A stretch of DNA of 64,000 nt. It comes from JAEUPI01 sp963814435. GTDB lineage: Bacteria > Pseudomonadota > Gammaproteobacteria > Burkholderiales > Burkholderiaceae_C. Position 1 is the first letter of the stretch. Each line of letters opens with the position of its first letter. The notes under the pieces were generated by a model, which saw nothing but the letters and a program-made list of their open reading frames with translations, had not been told where the DNA came from and did no database searches. Position numbers and translations under genes: made by a program. Shown here piece by piece: positions 33,215-44,243 of this stretch. The stretch covers positions 62,001 through 126,000 of the forward strand of contig CAWFCV010000019.1 of NCBI GenBank assembly GCA_963814435.1, in the 5' to 3' direction.

Positions 33215-34349
33215 ATGGACTTCAACTTCAACGACGACCAGCTTTCCCTGCGCGACATGGTCGCGCGCTGGGTCGAAAAGGGCTTCTCGTTCGAGCGCCG
33301 CCACGGCATTGCCAAGTCCGGCGGCAAGACGCGCGACGTGTACCGCGAGCTGGCCGAGCTCGGCCTCACCGGGTTGGCCGTGCCCGAGGCGCACGGTGGC
33401 ATGGGCTTCGGCGCGGTCGAGGCGATGGTGGTGATGGAAGAGCTCGGTCGCGGCCTGGTGAACGCACCGTATGCCGCAGGCGCGCTGGTGGCGCCCGCGC
33501 TGCTGGCCGCCGCGCCGGCAGCCGTGCAGTCGGCCTGGCTGCCGCGCATCGCGTCGGGCGAAGCGCTGGTGGTGCTCGCGCACCAGGAGCGCACCGCGCG
33601 GTACCGCGTGCTGCCGCTGAGCACCCACGCCACCCGGGCCGGCAGCGGCTTCACGCTGAGCGGCCACAAGAGCGTGGTGCCTGCGGCCGACGAGGCCGAC
33701 GCCTTCGTCGTGCCGGCGCGGCTGCGCGGTGGCGCGGACGACACCGACGGCATCGGCCTGTTCCTGGTCGAACGCGGCGCCACCGGCGCCACCGTGCAGG
33801 GCTACCCGACGCAGGACGGCGCGCGCGCGGGTGAGTTGAAGCTCGCCAACGCCGCCGCGACGCTGATCACCGAGTCCGGCTTCGCCGCGCTCGAGCAGGC
33901 CGTCGACATCGGCATCGCCGCCGCGTGCGCCGAAGGCGTCGGCGCGATGGACAAGATGGTGGCGCTGACCGTCGACTACATGAACACGCGCAAGCAGTTC
34001 GGCGAGCACGCTCGCGACATTTCAGGCGCTGCGCCACCGCATGGCCGACGTGAAGATGCAGCTCGAACTCGGCCGCTCGATGAGCTACTACGCGAGCCTC
34101 AAGCTCGAGCAGCCGGCGGCGCAGCGCCGGCGCGCTCTGTCGCAGGCCAAGGTGCAGCTCGGCACATCGATGCGCTTTGTCGGCCAGCAATGCACCCAGC
34201 TGCACGGCGGCATCGGCGTCACCGACGAGTACATCGGCAGCCACTACTTCAAGCGGCTGACAATGCTCGAGATGAGCTTCGGCGACACGATGCACCACCT
34301 CGGCGAGGTGTCGACGCGCATGCAGGACACGGCCGGCGTGTTCGCGTGA
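33215..34349 (+). CDS. Acyl-CoA dehydrogenase, PimD (small subunit)-like, frame broken once
   Basis: 378-residue partner of the upstream dehydrogenase; such pairs form heteromeric enzymes in dicarboxylate and steroid breakdown. N-terminus MDFNFNDDQLSLRDMVARW and GLAVPEAHGGMGFGAVEAM are PimD-like, and GGIGVTDEYIGSHYFKRL is the C-terminal signature. One surplus base near 34015 (CGC/CGG) breaks the frame inside FGEHARTFQALRHRMAD. The start follows GGAGG within repeat R4. Confidence 0.9.
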
Positions 34350-34350
34350 A

Positions 34351-34524
34351 GTGGATCCCCCCCGCAGCGCCTTCGGCGCTTCCCCCCCAGGGGGGGCGAA
34401 CCAGCGCCGAGCGAGCGCCTGCGCGCTCGCGAGTGGCTGGCGAGCGCCGTTCGCCATGCAGGGCGAACGGCGACGCCACCGGACCGACGGAGCCGGATCC
34501 GCGGCGTTCGCTCGGTCCTGTCGG
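34351..34524. repeat. Palindromic repeat copy R5, the longest copy
   Basis: GGATCCCCCC, then hairpin AGCGCCTTCGGCGCT, then CCCCCCCAGGGGGGGCG, further hairpins (CGAGCGAGCGCCTGCGCGCTCG; GCCGTTCGCC..GGCGAACGGC) and the 3' module GACGCCACCGGACCG..AGCCGGATCCGCGGCGT. It begins two bases after the PimD-like stop. Confidence 0.85.
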
Positions 34525-34568
34525 AACACGATGACCGCGGCACGATCTGTCGGCATCGCGTACACGCC

Positions 34569-35574
34569 GTGACGGGGATTGCGCTCTTCCCCGGATCGAT
34601 CACCGACGTGGCCGGCCTCAAGGTCGGGCACTTCACCGACACGCGCCGCCCCACCGGCTGCACCGTGGTGCTGTGCGAGGGCGGTGCCACCTGCGGCGTC
34701 GACGTGCGCGGCGCCGCGCCCGGCACGCGCGAGACCGACCTGCTCAGGCCCGACAACCTGGTGGAACAGGTGCATGCCTTGCTGCTCAGCGGCGGCAGCG
34801 CGTTCGGCCTCGACGCCGCGGGCGGCGTGATGCGCTGGCTCGATGAGCGCGGCCACGGTCTGGCGGTGGGCCCGGCGCGCGTGCCGATCGTGCCGGCGGC
34901 GGTGCTGTTCGACCTGTGGGTCGGCGACGCGTCGATCCGACCGGACGCCGCGGCGGGCTACGCCGCCTGCCAGGCCGCCGCCGCCACTCCAACGGCGCAG
35001 GGCAGCGTCGGTGCCGGTGCCGGCGCCAGCGTGGGCAAGCTGTTCGGCATCGAGCGCGCGATGAAAGGCGGCGTCGGCGCGGCGTCGATCACGCGTCGGC
35101 GCGGTCACCGTCGGCGCGCTGATCGCCGTCAACGCCGGCGGCGACGTGATCGATCCTGCCAGCGGCGCCGTGGTCGCCGGCACCCTCGACGTGAATGGCC
35201 GCCCGCGCAGCAGCGCCGCGGCGATGGCCGCCGGCGAACTGCCGGCGCGCGCGATCGCCGGCATGGCCACCACGATCGGCGTGGTGGCCACCAACGCCCG
35301 CCTGACCAAGGCGCAGGCGAACAAGCTGGCGACGATGGCGCACGACGGGCTGGCGCGCAGCATCAACCCGGTTCACACGATGACCGACGGTGACACGTTG
35401 TTCGCACTGGCCACCGGCACCATTGCACTGCCGGGCGAGATGACCGTGCTCGGCACGCTGGCGGCCGAGGTGACCGCGCGGGCGGTGCTGAACGCGGTGC
35501 GCGCCGCGGCCGGGTTGACGTCTCCGCGGTTGCCGTCGGCGAGCGATCTGGCCGAGTCGACGCCGCCGCGATAA
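34569..35574 (+). CDS. P1-family peptidase (DmpA/L-aminopeptidase-D-esterase type), frame broken once
   Basis: Ntn-hydrolase-like self-processing aminopeptidase of about 335 residues. Seen: ITDVAGLKVGHFTD at the N-terminus, GCTVVLCEGGATCGVDVRG, LLLSGGSAFGLDAAGGV, IVPAAVLFDLW, VGAGAGASVGKLFG, TIGVVATNARLTKAQ and the nucleophile region LARSINPVHTMTDGDTLF. A surplus base near 35095 (ACG/ACC) breaks the frame. Start is GTG 34569 with no strong ribosome site, so it is less certain. Confidence 0.9.
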
Positions 35575-35581
35575 TCGGCGC

Positions 35582-36574
35582 ATGCGCGTCTACCGCGGTT
35601 TTCGTCATCCCGACATCGCGCCCGCCTGCGCGCTGACGATCGGCAACTTCGACGGCGTGCACCGCGGCCATCAGGCGATGCTGGCGCTGCTGACCAACGA
35701 GGCGCGGCATCGCGGCGTCGCCAGCTGCGTGATGACCTTCGAGCCGCATCCGCGCGACTACTTCGCCGCGCTGGCCGGTCGTGGCGGCACCGCACCGGCA
35801 CGCATCGCGACGCTGCGCGACAAGCTGTCCGAACTCGAACGCTGCGGCGTCGACCAGGTGATCGTGCTGCGCTTCGACGCGGCACTGGCTGCGGTGCCGG
35901 CGCAGGACTTCATCCGCCACGTGCTGGTCGACGGCCTGCATGCGCGCTACGTGCTGGTGGGCGACGACTTCCGCTTCGGCGCCAAGCGCGCCGGCGACTA
36001 TGCGATGCTCGACGCCGCTGGCGACGCACTGGGCTTCGACGTCGCCCGCATGCTGAGCTACGAGGTGCACGGTACGCGCGTCTCCAGTTCCGCGGTGCGT
36101 GCCGCGCTGGCCGCCGGCGACATGGATCTCACCGCGTCGCTACTGGGGCGGCGCTACAGCATCAGCGGCCGCGTGCAGCACGGCCGCAAGCTCGGCCGTG
36201 AACTGGGGTTTCCGACGCTGAACCTGCGCTTCACGCACGCGCGGCCGGCGGCGATGGGCATCTTCGTCGTGCGTGTGTTCGGCCTGGCCGACGAACCGGT
36301 GCCCGGCGTGGCCAGCCTCGGGCGGCGTCCGACGGTGGACGACAGCGGCCGTGTGCTGCTCGAGGCGCACGTGCTGCGCTGGCCGACGGGCCTGAGTTCC
36401 GAGGGCGGCTACGCACGCCTGGTGCGGGTGGAACTGCTCGCCAAGCTGCACGACGAGCGGCACTATCCCTCGCTCGATGCGCTGCGTGACGGCATCGCTG
36501 CCGACACCGCCGCCGCGCTGAAGTGGTTCGCCGCCGAGGCATCGAATCCATCGCCGTCCCATCCCCTTCGGTAG
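35582..36574 (+). CDS. ribF: Bifunctional riboflavin kinase/FAD synthetase
   Basis: Converts riboflavin to FMN and then FAD. 330 residues, the usual length. Adenylyltransferase half: TIGNFDGVHRGHQAML near residue 20 and GDDFRFGAKRAGD near residue 125. Kinase half: GRVQHGRKLGRELGFPTLNL around residue 196 and GVASLGRRPTVDDSGRVLLEAH. It precedes ileS and lspA, the conserved ribF-ileS-lspA order of many proteobacteria. Confidence 0.97.
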   Translation: MRVYRGFRHPDIAPACALTIGNFDGVHRGHQAMLALLTNEARHRGVASCVMTFEPHPRDYFAALAGRGGTAPARIATLRDKLSELERCGVDQVIVLRFDAALAAVPAQDFIRHVLVDGLHARYVLVGDDFRFGAKRAGDYAMLDAAGDALGFDVARMLSYEVHGTRVSSSAVRAALAAGDMDLTASLLGRRYSISGRVQHGRKLGRELGFPTLNLRFTHARPAAMGIFVVRVFGLADEPVPGVASLGRRPTVDDSGRVLLEAHVLRWPTGLSSEGGYARLVRVELLAKLHDERHYPSLDALRDGIAADTAAALKWFAAEASNPSPSHPLR

Positions 36575-36757
36575 AATGTGGCCCATGCGTTCATGCATGG
36601 CACTCCTCGACGACTTGCGCGTGCACGCGGCGACCCGCCGCCAGACCACACGCGACCGAATTAGCGCCGGTTCGGCAGTGATTGCCTGAACCGCAGGCGC
36701 CTGCGCGCGCTTGCATGTCCATCCTCTGACGCAGCGCACCCGGCGCACCGAGTTGCC

Positions 36758-39644
36758 ATGACATCTTCCGAGCCCACCGACTACCGCAGCACCCTGAACC
36801 TGCCCGACACGCCGTTCCCGATGCGCGGCGACCTGCCCAAGCGCGAGCCGGGCTGGGCCAAGGCGTGGAACGACCAGGGCCTGTACACGAAGCTGCGCAT
36901 CGCCCGTCGCGGCGCGCCGCTGTTCGTGCTGCACGACGGCCCGCCGTATGCCAACAACGCGATCCACATCGGGCATGCGCTCAACAAGATCCTGAAGGAC
37001 ATGGTCGTCAAGGCGCGGCAACTCGCCGGCTACGACTCGCAGTACGTGCCGGGCTGGGATTGCCACGGCCTGCCGATCGAAAACGCGATCGAGAAGACGT
37101 TCGGCCGCAACCTGTCGCGCGACGAGATGCAGGCCCGGAGCCGCGCCTACGCCACCGAGCAGATCGCGATCCAGATGGCCGACTTCCAGCGCCTGGGTGT
37201 GCTGGGCGACTGGGCGCAACGCTACGCGACGATGGACGCACCCAACGAGGCCGGCGAGATCCGGGCCTTCAAGCGCGTGATCGAACGCGGCTTCGTCTAC
37301 CGTGGCCTGAAGCCCGTGTACTGGTGCTTCGACTGCGGCTCGTCGCTGGCCGAGTTCGAGATCGAGTACGCCGACAAGTGGAGCCACACCGTCGATGTGG
37401 GCTTCCTGTGCGCCGAGCCGGGCAAGCTGGCCGCGGCCTTCGAACTCGATGCGCTCGACAAGGACGCCTTCGCGGTGATCTGGACGACCACCGCATGGAC
37501 CATTCCCGCCAACCAGGCACTGAACCTGAACCCGGGGCTCGAGTTCGCGCTGGTGGACACCGAGCGTGGCCTGCTGCTGCTGGCCGCGACGCTGGTCGAC
37601 CCGTGTCTGGCGCGCTACGGCCTCAGCGGGCGCGTGCTCGCCACCGCGCGCGGCGAGCGGCTCGGCGGCATCCGCTTCCACCATCCGCTCGCCGAGGTGG
37701 ACCCGGGCTATGCGCGGCTTGCGCCGGTGTACCTGGCCGACTACGCAACTGCTGAGGACGGCACTGGCATCGTGCACTCGTCGCCGGCCTACGGTCTGGA
37801 CGACTTCAACTCCTGCGTCGCGCACGGCCTGAAGGTCGACGACATCCTCAACCCGGTGCAGGGTGATGGCCGCTACGCCGCGGACTTCGCGCTGTTCGGC
37901 GGGCAGGACATCTGGAAGTCCGTGCCGGCGATCATCGAGGCGCTGAAGCAGGCCGGCCGCTTGTTCGCCACCGACAAGCTGGTGCACAGCTACCCGCATT
38001 GCTGGCGGCACAAGACCCCGGTGATCTACCGCGCCGCGGCACAGTGGTTCGTGCGCATGGATGAAGGCGAAGGCATCTTCACGAAAGACAAGGCGGCCAA
38101 GACGCTGCGGCAGCTCGCGCTCGACGCGATCGACGCCACCGGGTTCTACCCCGAGAACGGCCGCGCGCGCCTGCGCGACATGATCGCCAACCGGCCCGAC
38201 TGGTGCATCAGCCGCCAGCGCAGCTGGGGCGTGCCGCTGCCGTTCTTCCTGCACAAGGACACCGGCGAGCCGCATCCGCGCACGATGGCCATCCTCGACC
38301 AGGCGGCGACCATCGTCGAGCAAGGCGGCATCGAGGCCTGGAGCCGCGTGACCGCCGAGCAGATCCTCGGTGCCGAGGACGCCAGGAGCTACAGCAAGAG
38401 CAACGACATCCTCGAGGTCTGGTTCGACTCGGGCACCACCTTCTGGCATGTGCTGCGCGGCACGCACCGCAGCGCCGACGGCCGGCCGAGCCACCACACG
38501 CAGGGCCCGGAGGCCGACCTCTACCTCGAAGGCCACGACCAGCACCGCGGCTGGTTCCACAGCTCGCTGCTGCTGGCCTGCGCGATCTTCGACCGCGCGC
38601 CCTACCGCGGCCTGCTGACCCACGGCTTCACCGTCGACGGCCAGGGCCGCAAGATGAGCAAGAGCCTGGGCAACGGCGTCGAGCCGCAGGTGGTGAGCAA
38701 CAAGCTCGGCGCCGAGATCGTGCGGCTGTGGGTCGCGGCCACCGACTACTCGGGCGACCTGGCGATCGACGACAAGATCCTCGCACGGGTGGTCGATGCG
38801 TATCGCCGCATCCGCAACACGCTGCGTTTCCTGCTCGCCAACACCAGCGACTTCGACCCAAAGGCGGACGCGGTGCCGCATGCGCAGCTGCTCGAGATCG
38901 ACCGCTGGGCGCTGGCGCGCGCGGCGCAGGTGCAGGCCGAGATCGTCGGCAGTTTCGATGCCGCGCGCGGTGTGTTCGACGGCGGGCACTACCGGGTCTA
39001 CGAGTTCCACCCGGTGGTGGCCAAGCTGCAGCTGTTCTGCTCCGAAGACCTCGGCGCGTTCTACCTCGACGTGCTAAAGGACCGCCTGTACACCACCGCG
39101 CCGAAGTCGCTCGCGCGCCGCTCGGCGCAGACCGCGCTGTGGCAGATCACGCACGCGATGCTGCGCTGGATGGCGCCGTTCCTCAGCTTCACCGCCGAAG
39201 AAGCCTGGCAGGTGTTCGACGGCGGCGACTCGATCTTCACCGAGACCTACTGGAAGCTTCGATGCGCCCGACGAGCCGCTGCTGGCCAAGTGGGCGCGCA
39301 TCCGCGAGATCCGCGACGCCGCCAACAAGGAGATCGAGACGCTGCGCGCCGCGGGCCAGGTGGGCTCGTCGCTGCAGGCCGCGCTGACGCTGCAGGTGCC
39401 GGCGGCCGACCATGCGCTGCTGGCCACGCTGGGCGACGCGCTGAAGTTCGTGTTCATCACGTCGGTGGCGCAGCTCACGCAGGGTGACGCGCTGAAGATC
39501 GATGTCGCGCCGAGCACCGCCATCAAGTGCGAGCGCTGCTGGCACTACCGCGACGACGTCGGCGCCGATCCGGAGCGCCCGACGATCTGCGGCCGCTGCG
39601 CGAGCAACCTGGTCGGCGCGGGCGAGACCCGCACGATCGCCTGA
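36758..39644 (+). CDS. ileS: Isoleucyl-tRNA synthetase, frame broken once
   Basis: Class I synthetase charging tRNA-Ile, with editing domain; about 962 residues. Seen: HIGH box in NAIHIGHALNKILKD near residue 65, the editing-domain segment WTTTAWTIPANQALNLNP, KMSKS in GQGRKMSKSLGNG near residue 630, and the C-terminal zinc site CERCWHYRDDVG...CGRCASN. A surplus base near 39257 (TYWK then FDAPDEPLL) breaks the frame 130 codons from the end. Stop is two bases from lspA. Confidence 0.97.
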
Positions 39645-39646
39645 CC

Positions 39647-40156
39647 ATGGGGCGCAGCGGCACGGGCTCGGGGCTGTGGTTGTGGCTGGGCGTGGCGCTG
39701 CTGGTCGTCGTGCTCGACCAGTTCACGAAGACGCTGATCCTCGGCAACTTCGCGCTGCACGAAAGCCGCTCAGTGACGTCGTTCTTCAACGTCGTGCGCG
39801 TGCACAACACCGGCGCTGCATTCTCGTTCCTGGCCGGCGCGGCGGGCTGGCAGCGCTGGTTCTTCATCACGCTCGGGCTGGTGGCGTCGGGCTTCATCGT
39901 CTGGATGCTGCGCCGCCACCCGGAGCAGACGCTGTTCTGCTTTGCCGTCAGCATGATCCTCGGCGGCGCGCTGGGCAACGTGATCGACCGGGTGCTGCAT
40001 GCCTACGTGGTCGACTTTCTCGACTTCCACTGGTCGTTCCTGTCACCGCTGTTTCCCGGCGGGCACTTTCCGGCGTTCAACGTCGCCGACAGTGCGATCA
40101 CGCTGGGCGCGGTGAGCCTGGTGGTCGACGAACTGCGCCGCGTGCGGCGCGGCTGA
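39647..40156 (+). CDS. lspA: Lipoprotein signal peptidase
   Basis: Aspartic membrane protease cleaving prolipoprotein signals. 169 residues with four membrane helices. Seen: VLDQFTK near residue 25, VHNTGAAFSFLAG, GGALGNVIDRVLHAYVVDFLDFHW with the first catalytic Asp, and FNVADSAITLG with the second. ATG 39647 lies two bases past the ileS stop; a longer in-frame extension inside ileS is rejected. Confidence 0.97.
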   Translation: MGRSGTGSGLWLWLGVALLVVVLDQFTKTLILGNFALHESRSVTSFFNVVRVHNTGAAFSFLAGAAGWQRWFFITLGLVASGFIVWMLRRHPEQTLFCFAVSMILGGALGNVIDRVLHAYVVDFLDFHWSFLSPLFPGGHFPAFNVADSAITLGAVSLVVDELRRVRRG

Positions 40157-40247
40157 GGCGCCGAATTCCCGCCAGGCTGACCGCGACCTCGGCCTGCGGG
40201 ATGCGCCGCATGGCGCGTGGGGCCGGCTTCCGCCACACTGCCTGACG

Positions 40248-41045
40248 ATGTCGCGCTCCGAGATCCCCGCCACCCCGCCGGCATTCGCCATCCAGCTGCA
40301 GCCGCTCGGCTGGCGTGCGCCGCTGCGCTGGCTGATGCTGGGCTGGCGCGACTTCGCGCGCTGCCCGCTGATCGGCCTGTTCTACGGCGGCTGCTTCATG
40401 GTCATGGGCTGGGCGCTGATGAAGGTGTTCGAACACGCCCCGGCCTATGTGCTGGCGCTGTCGGCCGGCTTCATGCTCGTGGGGCCGTTCCTGACGCTCG
40501 GCCTTTACCAGGCCAGCCGGCGGCTCGAAGGTGGCGAGCGCCCCGGCCTCGGCGATTCGATGACGGCCTGGGACCAGCGCCTGGGCACGCTGGCGATCTT
40601 CGCCTTCGTGCTGCTGGTGCTCGAAATGCTGTGGGCCCGCGCGTCGCTGGTGGTGTTCGCCCTCAGCTTCGACGGCATGCCCGATTTCAAGGGCTCGCTG
40701 CTGGCACTGCTCGATCCGGCGAACATCAACTTCATCGTCGTCTACATCATCGTCGGCGGGCTGTTCGCCGGCATCATCTTCGCGGTCAGCGTGGTGTCGA
40801 TCCCGATGATCCTGGATCGTCCGGTGGACGCCATCACCGCCGGGCTCACCAGCATCCGCCTGGTGCTCACGCAACCCGGTGTGATGCTGCTGTGGGGCGC
40901 GCTGCTCACGCTGCTGGTGATGCTGGCGATGCTGCCATGGTTTGCCGGGCTGCTGGTGGTGGGCCCGGTGCTCGGACATGCGTCGTGGCATGCCTACCGC
41001 GCTGCGGTCGCGCGCGACGCCGCCGTCCAGGCCCCCGACCCGTAA
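40248..41045 (+). CDS. DUF2189 integral membrane protein
   Basis: 265 residues, about six membrane helices. The N-terminal block LRWLMLGWRDFARCPLIGLFYG and SRRLEGGERPGLGDSM are the family signature of DUF2189. Family members often sit near respiratory genes, but their function is not established. Start ATG 40248. Confidence 0.88.
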   Translation: MSRSEIPATPPAFAIQLQPLGWRAPLRWLMLGWRDFARCPLIGLFYGGCFMVMGWALMKVFEHAPAYVLALSAGFMLVGPFLTLGLYQASRRLEGGERPGLGDSMTAWDQRLGTLAIFAFVLLVLEMLWARASLVVFALSFDGMPDFKGSLLALLDPANINFIVVYIIVGGLFAGIIFAVSVVSIPMILDRPVDAITAGLTSIRLVLTQPGVMLLWGALLTLLVMLAMLPWFAGLLVVGPVLGHASWHAYRAAVARDAAVQAPDP

Positions 41046-41146
41046 CGCAGGCGCCGCGGCGCGGCGGTGGCCGGCGGTTGCATCACCTTGCAATGGGGTC
41101 ATCGCGCCGGGCGAGAATGCCTCCCCCCACAGCCCGCGCATCGACC

Positions 41147-43576
41147 ATGAACTCCCTCTGGATCCGCCGCATCGCCATCGGTCTGGGCGCGTTGGTGCTG
41201 CTGCTCGTCGTGGCCGTCGCGGTGCTGCTCGCCACGTTCGACGCCAACCGCTACAAGGGCCTGGCCATCGACTGGATGAAGACCGAACGCCAGCGCACGC
41301 TAGTGATCGACGGGCCGATCGAGCTGTCGGTGTTTCCGCGCCTGGCGGTCAAGCTGAGTAAGGTGCGCCTGTCCGAGCGCAATCGGGCCGACGAGTTCGC
41401 GGCGCTCGACGAGGTGGCGTTGTCGGTCGAGACACTGCCGCTGCTGCGCAAGCAATTGGTGATCGACCGCGTCAGCGCGCGTGGCGTGCGCGCCGTGTAC
41501 GTGCGCGACGCCAAGGGCGTGCGCAACGTCGACGACCTGATCGGTGCATCCGCCACGCCCGGCCCCGCGTCGCCTGCGGGCCAGCCAGCCGGCGCATCGC
41601 CACCGCTGCGCTTCGACGTCAGCGCCGTCGTGCTGGACGACGTGCGGCTGCGCATCCGCGATGCGATGGCGCCGCTGCAGGGCGACGTCGTGGTGCAGTC
41701 GTTGAAGACCGGGCGCCTGGCCCATCAGGCCCAGACGCCGGTCACCGTGCGCGCCAGCGTGCAGCTGCAGCAGCCGCAGCCGCTGAAACTCACGCTCGAC
41801 GGCAGCACCACGCTGGCGCTCGACCTCGACAGGAACTCGGTCGCGCTGAGCGCGATGAAGCTCAACGCGCAGATCGACGGTGCCGGGTTCAAAGACCTGG
41901 CGCTCGGCGCCGAAGGCGCGCTCGCATGGGAAGCCGGAGCGGTGCGCGCGCAGTCGCTCAAGCTCGCGCTGAAGGGCGGCTCGCGCGGCGCGCTGGTCCT
42001 CGCGCCCTCGTCGATCGAAGCCCGGCAGCTGCTGTTCAACGCCGCGGCGCAGAAGCTCGAACTCGATGCGCTGAAGGTCGCGCTGGCCGGTCGCCATGGC
42101 GCCGACCAGCCGTTCGAGCTGTCGCTCGACTGGCCGCAGCTGGCCGTCGACGCCAAGTCGCTCAAGGGCAGCGCGTTGTCGGGGCAGCTCAAGTTGAGCG
42201 GCCCGGCGATGCTGGCCGGCAAGTTCCAGTCGGGCGCGCCGAGCGGCAGCTTCGACGCACTGCGCCTGCCCGGCGTGGCGCTCGCGTTGCAAGGCCAGAT
42301 GCAGCAGCGCAAGGTCGACGGCACCGTGAAGGCCGACCTGCTGGTCCATGCCGGGCGAGGCGCGGTGGCGATCGATGCACTCGACCTGCGCGCCACGCTG
42401 GCCGACCCCGGCCTGCAGCCGCTTCAGCTCGCCGTGCGCGGCTCGGCCGGTGTGGATGCGAAGGCCGCGCAGTGGAAACTCGACGGTGCGCTCAACGCCA
42501 ACAAGTTCGACAGCACCGGCCAGGCCACGCTCGGTGGCGCGGTGCCGAACATCAAGGTCAGCGCGCGCTTCGACAGCCTGGATCTGAACAAGGTGCTCGC
42601 GCCGGCCACGCCCGCTGCCGCCAGCGCGCCGGCCGGCCCGGCGCCGGCCGACACGCCGGTGGCGCTGGACGGCCTGAACACGGTGAACGGGCAATTCAAC
42701 ATCAGTGCCGGCCTGTTCGCGTTCCGCCAATACCGCGTCACCGACGTGAGGATCGACGCCTTGCTCGACAACGGCACGCTGCGCCTGAACCGCCTGGCCG
42801 GTCGGGCGTGGAACGGCAGCATCGAGACCAGCGGCACCGCCGAAGCGAAAAGCAAGCGCATCGCGGTGAAGCTCGCCGCCGACGGCGTGGACGTGAACGC
42901 GCTGTTGAAAGACGTGGCCGGCAAGGACCTGCTCGAGGGCAGCGGCCGCGTGACGGTCGACGTGAACACCAGCGGCGCGACGGTGGGCGCGATGCGCAGC
43001 AACCTCGCCGGCACCACCGCGCTGCAACTGCGCAACGGCGCGGTCAAGGGCGTGAACCTGGCGCGCTCGATGCGCCAGGCCAAGGCGGCGCTGTCGATGA
43101 AGCAAGATGCCGTGTCCAAGGCGCGCAGCACCGAGAAGACCGACTTCTCCGAGCTCACCGCCACGGCGCGCATCGCCAACGGCGTGGCCACCAGCGACGA
43201 CCTCGACGTGAAGAGCCCGTACCTGCGCATCGGCGGCACCGGGCGCTTCGACATCGGCCGTGGACGGATGGACTACACCGCCCGCGCCACGGTGATCGGC
43301 TCGCCCGCAGGTCAGGACGGCGCCGAACTCAACGCGCTGAAGGGCGTGACCGTGCCGGTGCAACTGTCGGGGCCGTTCGACGCGATCGACTGGAAGATCC
43401 AGTGGTCGGGCGTGGCCGCGGCAGCGCTGGAAACCAAGCTGAAGGACAAGCTCACCGAAAGGCTTGGCGGCAAGCTCGGCATCGGCGGCACGCCGGCGCC
43501 GGCAGCGGGTGCCGCCTCGGCCCCGCAAACGTCGCAGGACAAACTGCGCGACAAGCTCAAGGGGTTGTTGAAATAG
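41147..43576 (+). CDS. AsmA family protein
   Basis: 809 residues. One N-terminal membrane anchor (IAIGLGALVLLLVVAVAVLLATF) followed by a long periplasmic beta-rich region of the AsmA/bridge-type lipid-transfer family; start FDANRYKGLAIDWMKTERQRTLVIDG is typical. The C-terminal AsmA_2-like domain includes LAGTTALQLRNGAVKGVNLARSMRQAKA and GTGRFDIGRGRMDYTARATV. Likely role in outer-membrane lipid homeostasis (family knowledge). Its last 20 bases overlap the converging aldolase gene. Confidence 0.93.
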   Translation: MNSLWIRRIAIGLGALVLLLVVAVAVLLATFDANRYKGLAIDWMKTERQRTLVIDGPIELSVFPRLAVKLSKVRLSERNRADEFAALDEVALSVETLPLLRKQLVIDRVSARGVRAVYVRDAKGVRNVDDLIGASATPGPASPAGQPAGASPPLRFDVSAVVLDDVRLRIRDAMAPLQGDVVVQSLKTGRLAHQAQTPVTVRASVQLQQPQPLKLTLDGSTTLALDLDRNSVALSAMKLNAQIDGAGFKDLALGAEGALAWEAGAVRAQSLKLALKGGSRGALVLAPSSIEARQLLFNAAAQKLELDALKVALAGRHGADQPFELSLDWPQLAVDAKSLKGSALSGQLKLSGPAMLAGKFQSGAPSGSFDALRLPGVALALQGQMQQRKVDGTVKADLLVHAGRGAVAIDALDLRATLADPGLQPLQLAVRGSAGVDAKAAQWKLDGALNANKFDSTGQATLGGAVPNIKVSARFDSLDLNKVLAPATPAAASAPAGPAPADTPVALDGLNTVNGQFNISAGLFAFRQYRVTDVRIDALLDNGTLRLNRLAGRAWNGSIETSGTAEAKSKRIAVKLAADGVDVNALLKDVAGKDLLEGSGRVTVDVNTSGATVGAMRSNLAGTTALQLRNGAVKGVNLARSMRQAKAALSMKQDAVSKARSTEKTDFSELTATARIANGVATSDDLDVKSPYLRIGGTGRFDIGRGRMDYTARATVIGSPAGQDGAELNALKGVTVPVQLSGPFDAIDWKIQWSGVAAAALETKLKDKLTERLGGKLGIGGTPAPAAGAASAPQTSQDKLRDKLKGLLK

Positions 43577-44243
43577 GCGGCGTCGCGCGCGCCTGGCCGT
43601 AGCTCCTGAAGCGCTCGATCACCGCAGCCATCTGCTCGCGCGTCAACAGCACCGGCTCGCCCACCGCGAGTGCGTTGAGGTAGGCCTCGCAAAGCGCCTC
43701 GATCTCGAGCGTGACCTGGATCGCCTGGGCGAGCGACGCACCGCCGGCCACCAGGCCGTGGTTGGCCATCAGGCAGGCTTGGCGGTCGGCGAAGGCCTGC
43801 ACCACGGCCTGCGACAACGCCTCGGTGCCGAACAGGTGGTACGGCGTGCACGGCACGCTGTCGCCGCCGGCCACCGCCACCATGTAGTGAAAAGCCGGCA
43901 ACGGCCGGCGCAGGCAGGCGAGCGCGGTGGCGTGCGTGGAATGCACGTGAACGATCGCCTGCAGGTCGGCGCGCGCGGCGTAGATCGCGCGGTGGAACGG
44001 TGCCTCGCTCGAAGGCTGCCATGCGCCGCGCTGTGTGCCGTCGTCGCCGAGCCACACCAGATCGTCTGGCGTCATCCATTGCGCGGCCATGCCGGTGGGC
44101 GTGACCCAGCAGCCACCGCCCGCGCCGCCGCGCACGCTGACGTTGCCGGTGCTGCCTCGGTTGAGGCCGAGCGCGTCGAGCCGCCGCACGACGGCCACGA
44201 GCTCCTCGCGCAGCGCGCGGTCAGCGGCGAGCGGCCCCGTCAT
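43557..44243 (-). CDS. Class II aldolase (methylthioribulose-1-phosphate aldolase or dehydratase)
   Basis: 228 residues, fuculose-phosphate aldolase/MtnB fold. Seen: LGLNRGSTGNVSVR phosphate-binding motif, SSEAPFHRAIY (catalytic Glu), VHVHSTHATALACL (two zinc His) and the third zinc His in LMANHGLVAGG. It directly follows mtnA (ATGA overlap) and mtnP, so it acts on 5-methylthioribulose 1-phosphate. No mtnC, mtnD or mtnE is present, which favours the Ald2 aldolase of the DHAP shunt (products DHAP and 2-methylthioacetaldehyde) over MtnB dehydratase; this choice is inference. Confidence 0.85.
   Translation of the reverse strand: MTGPLAADRALREELVAVVRRLDALGLNRGSTGNVSVRGGAGGGCWVTPTGMAAQWMTPDDLVWLGDDGTQRGAWQPSSEAPFHRAIYAARADLQAIVHVHSTHATALACLRRPLPAFHYMVAVAGGDSVPCTPYHLFGTEALSQAVVQAFADRQACLMANHGLVAGGASLAQAIQVTLEIEALCEAYLNALAVGEPVLLTREQMAAVIERFRSYGQARATPPISTTP

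Noticed and set aside
36140..39010. 956-codon open frame antisense to ribF and ileS
   Set aside because: High GC leaves stop codons rare on the opposite strand; composition is typical of a shadow frame and it crosses two conserved genes.
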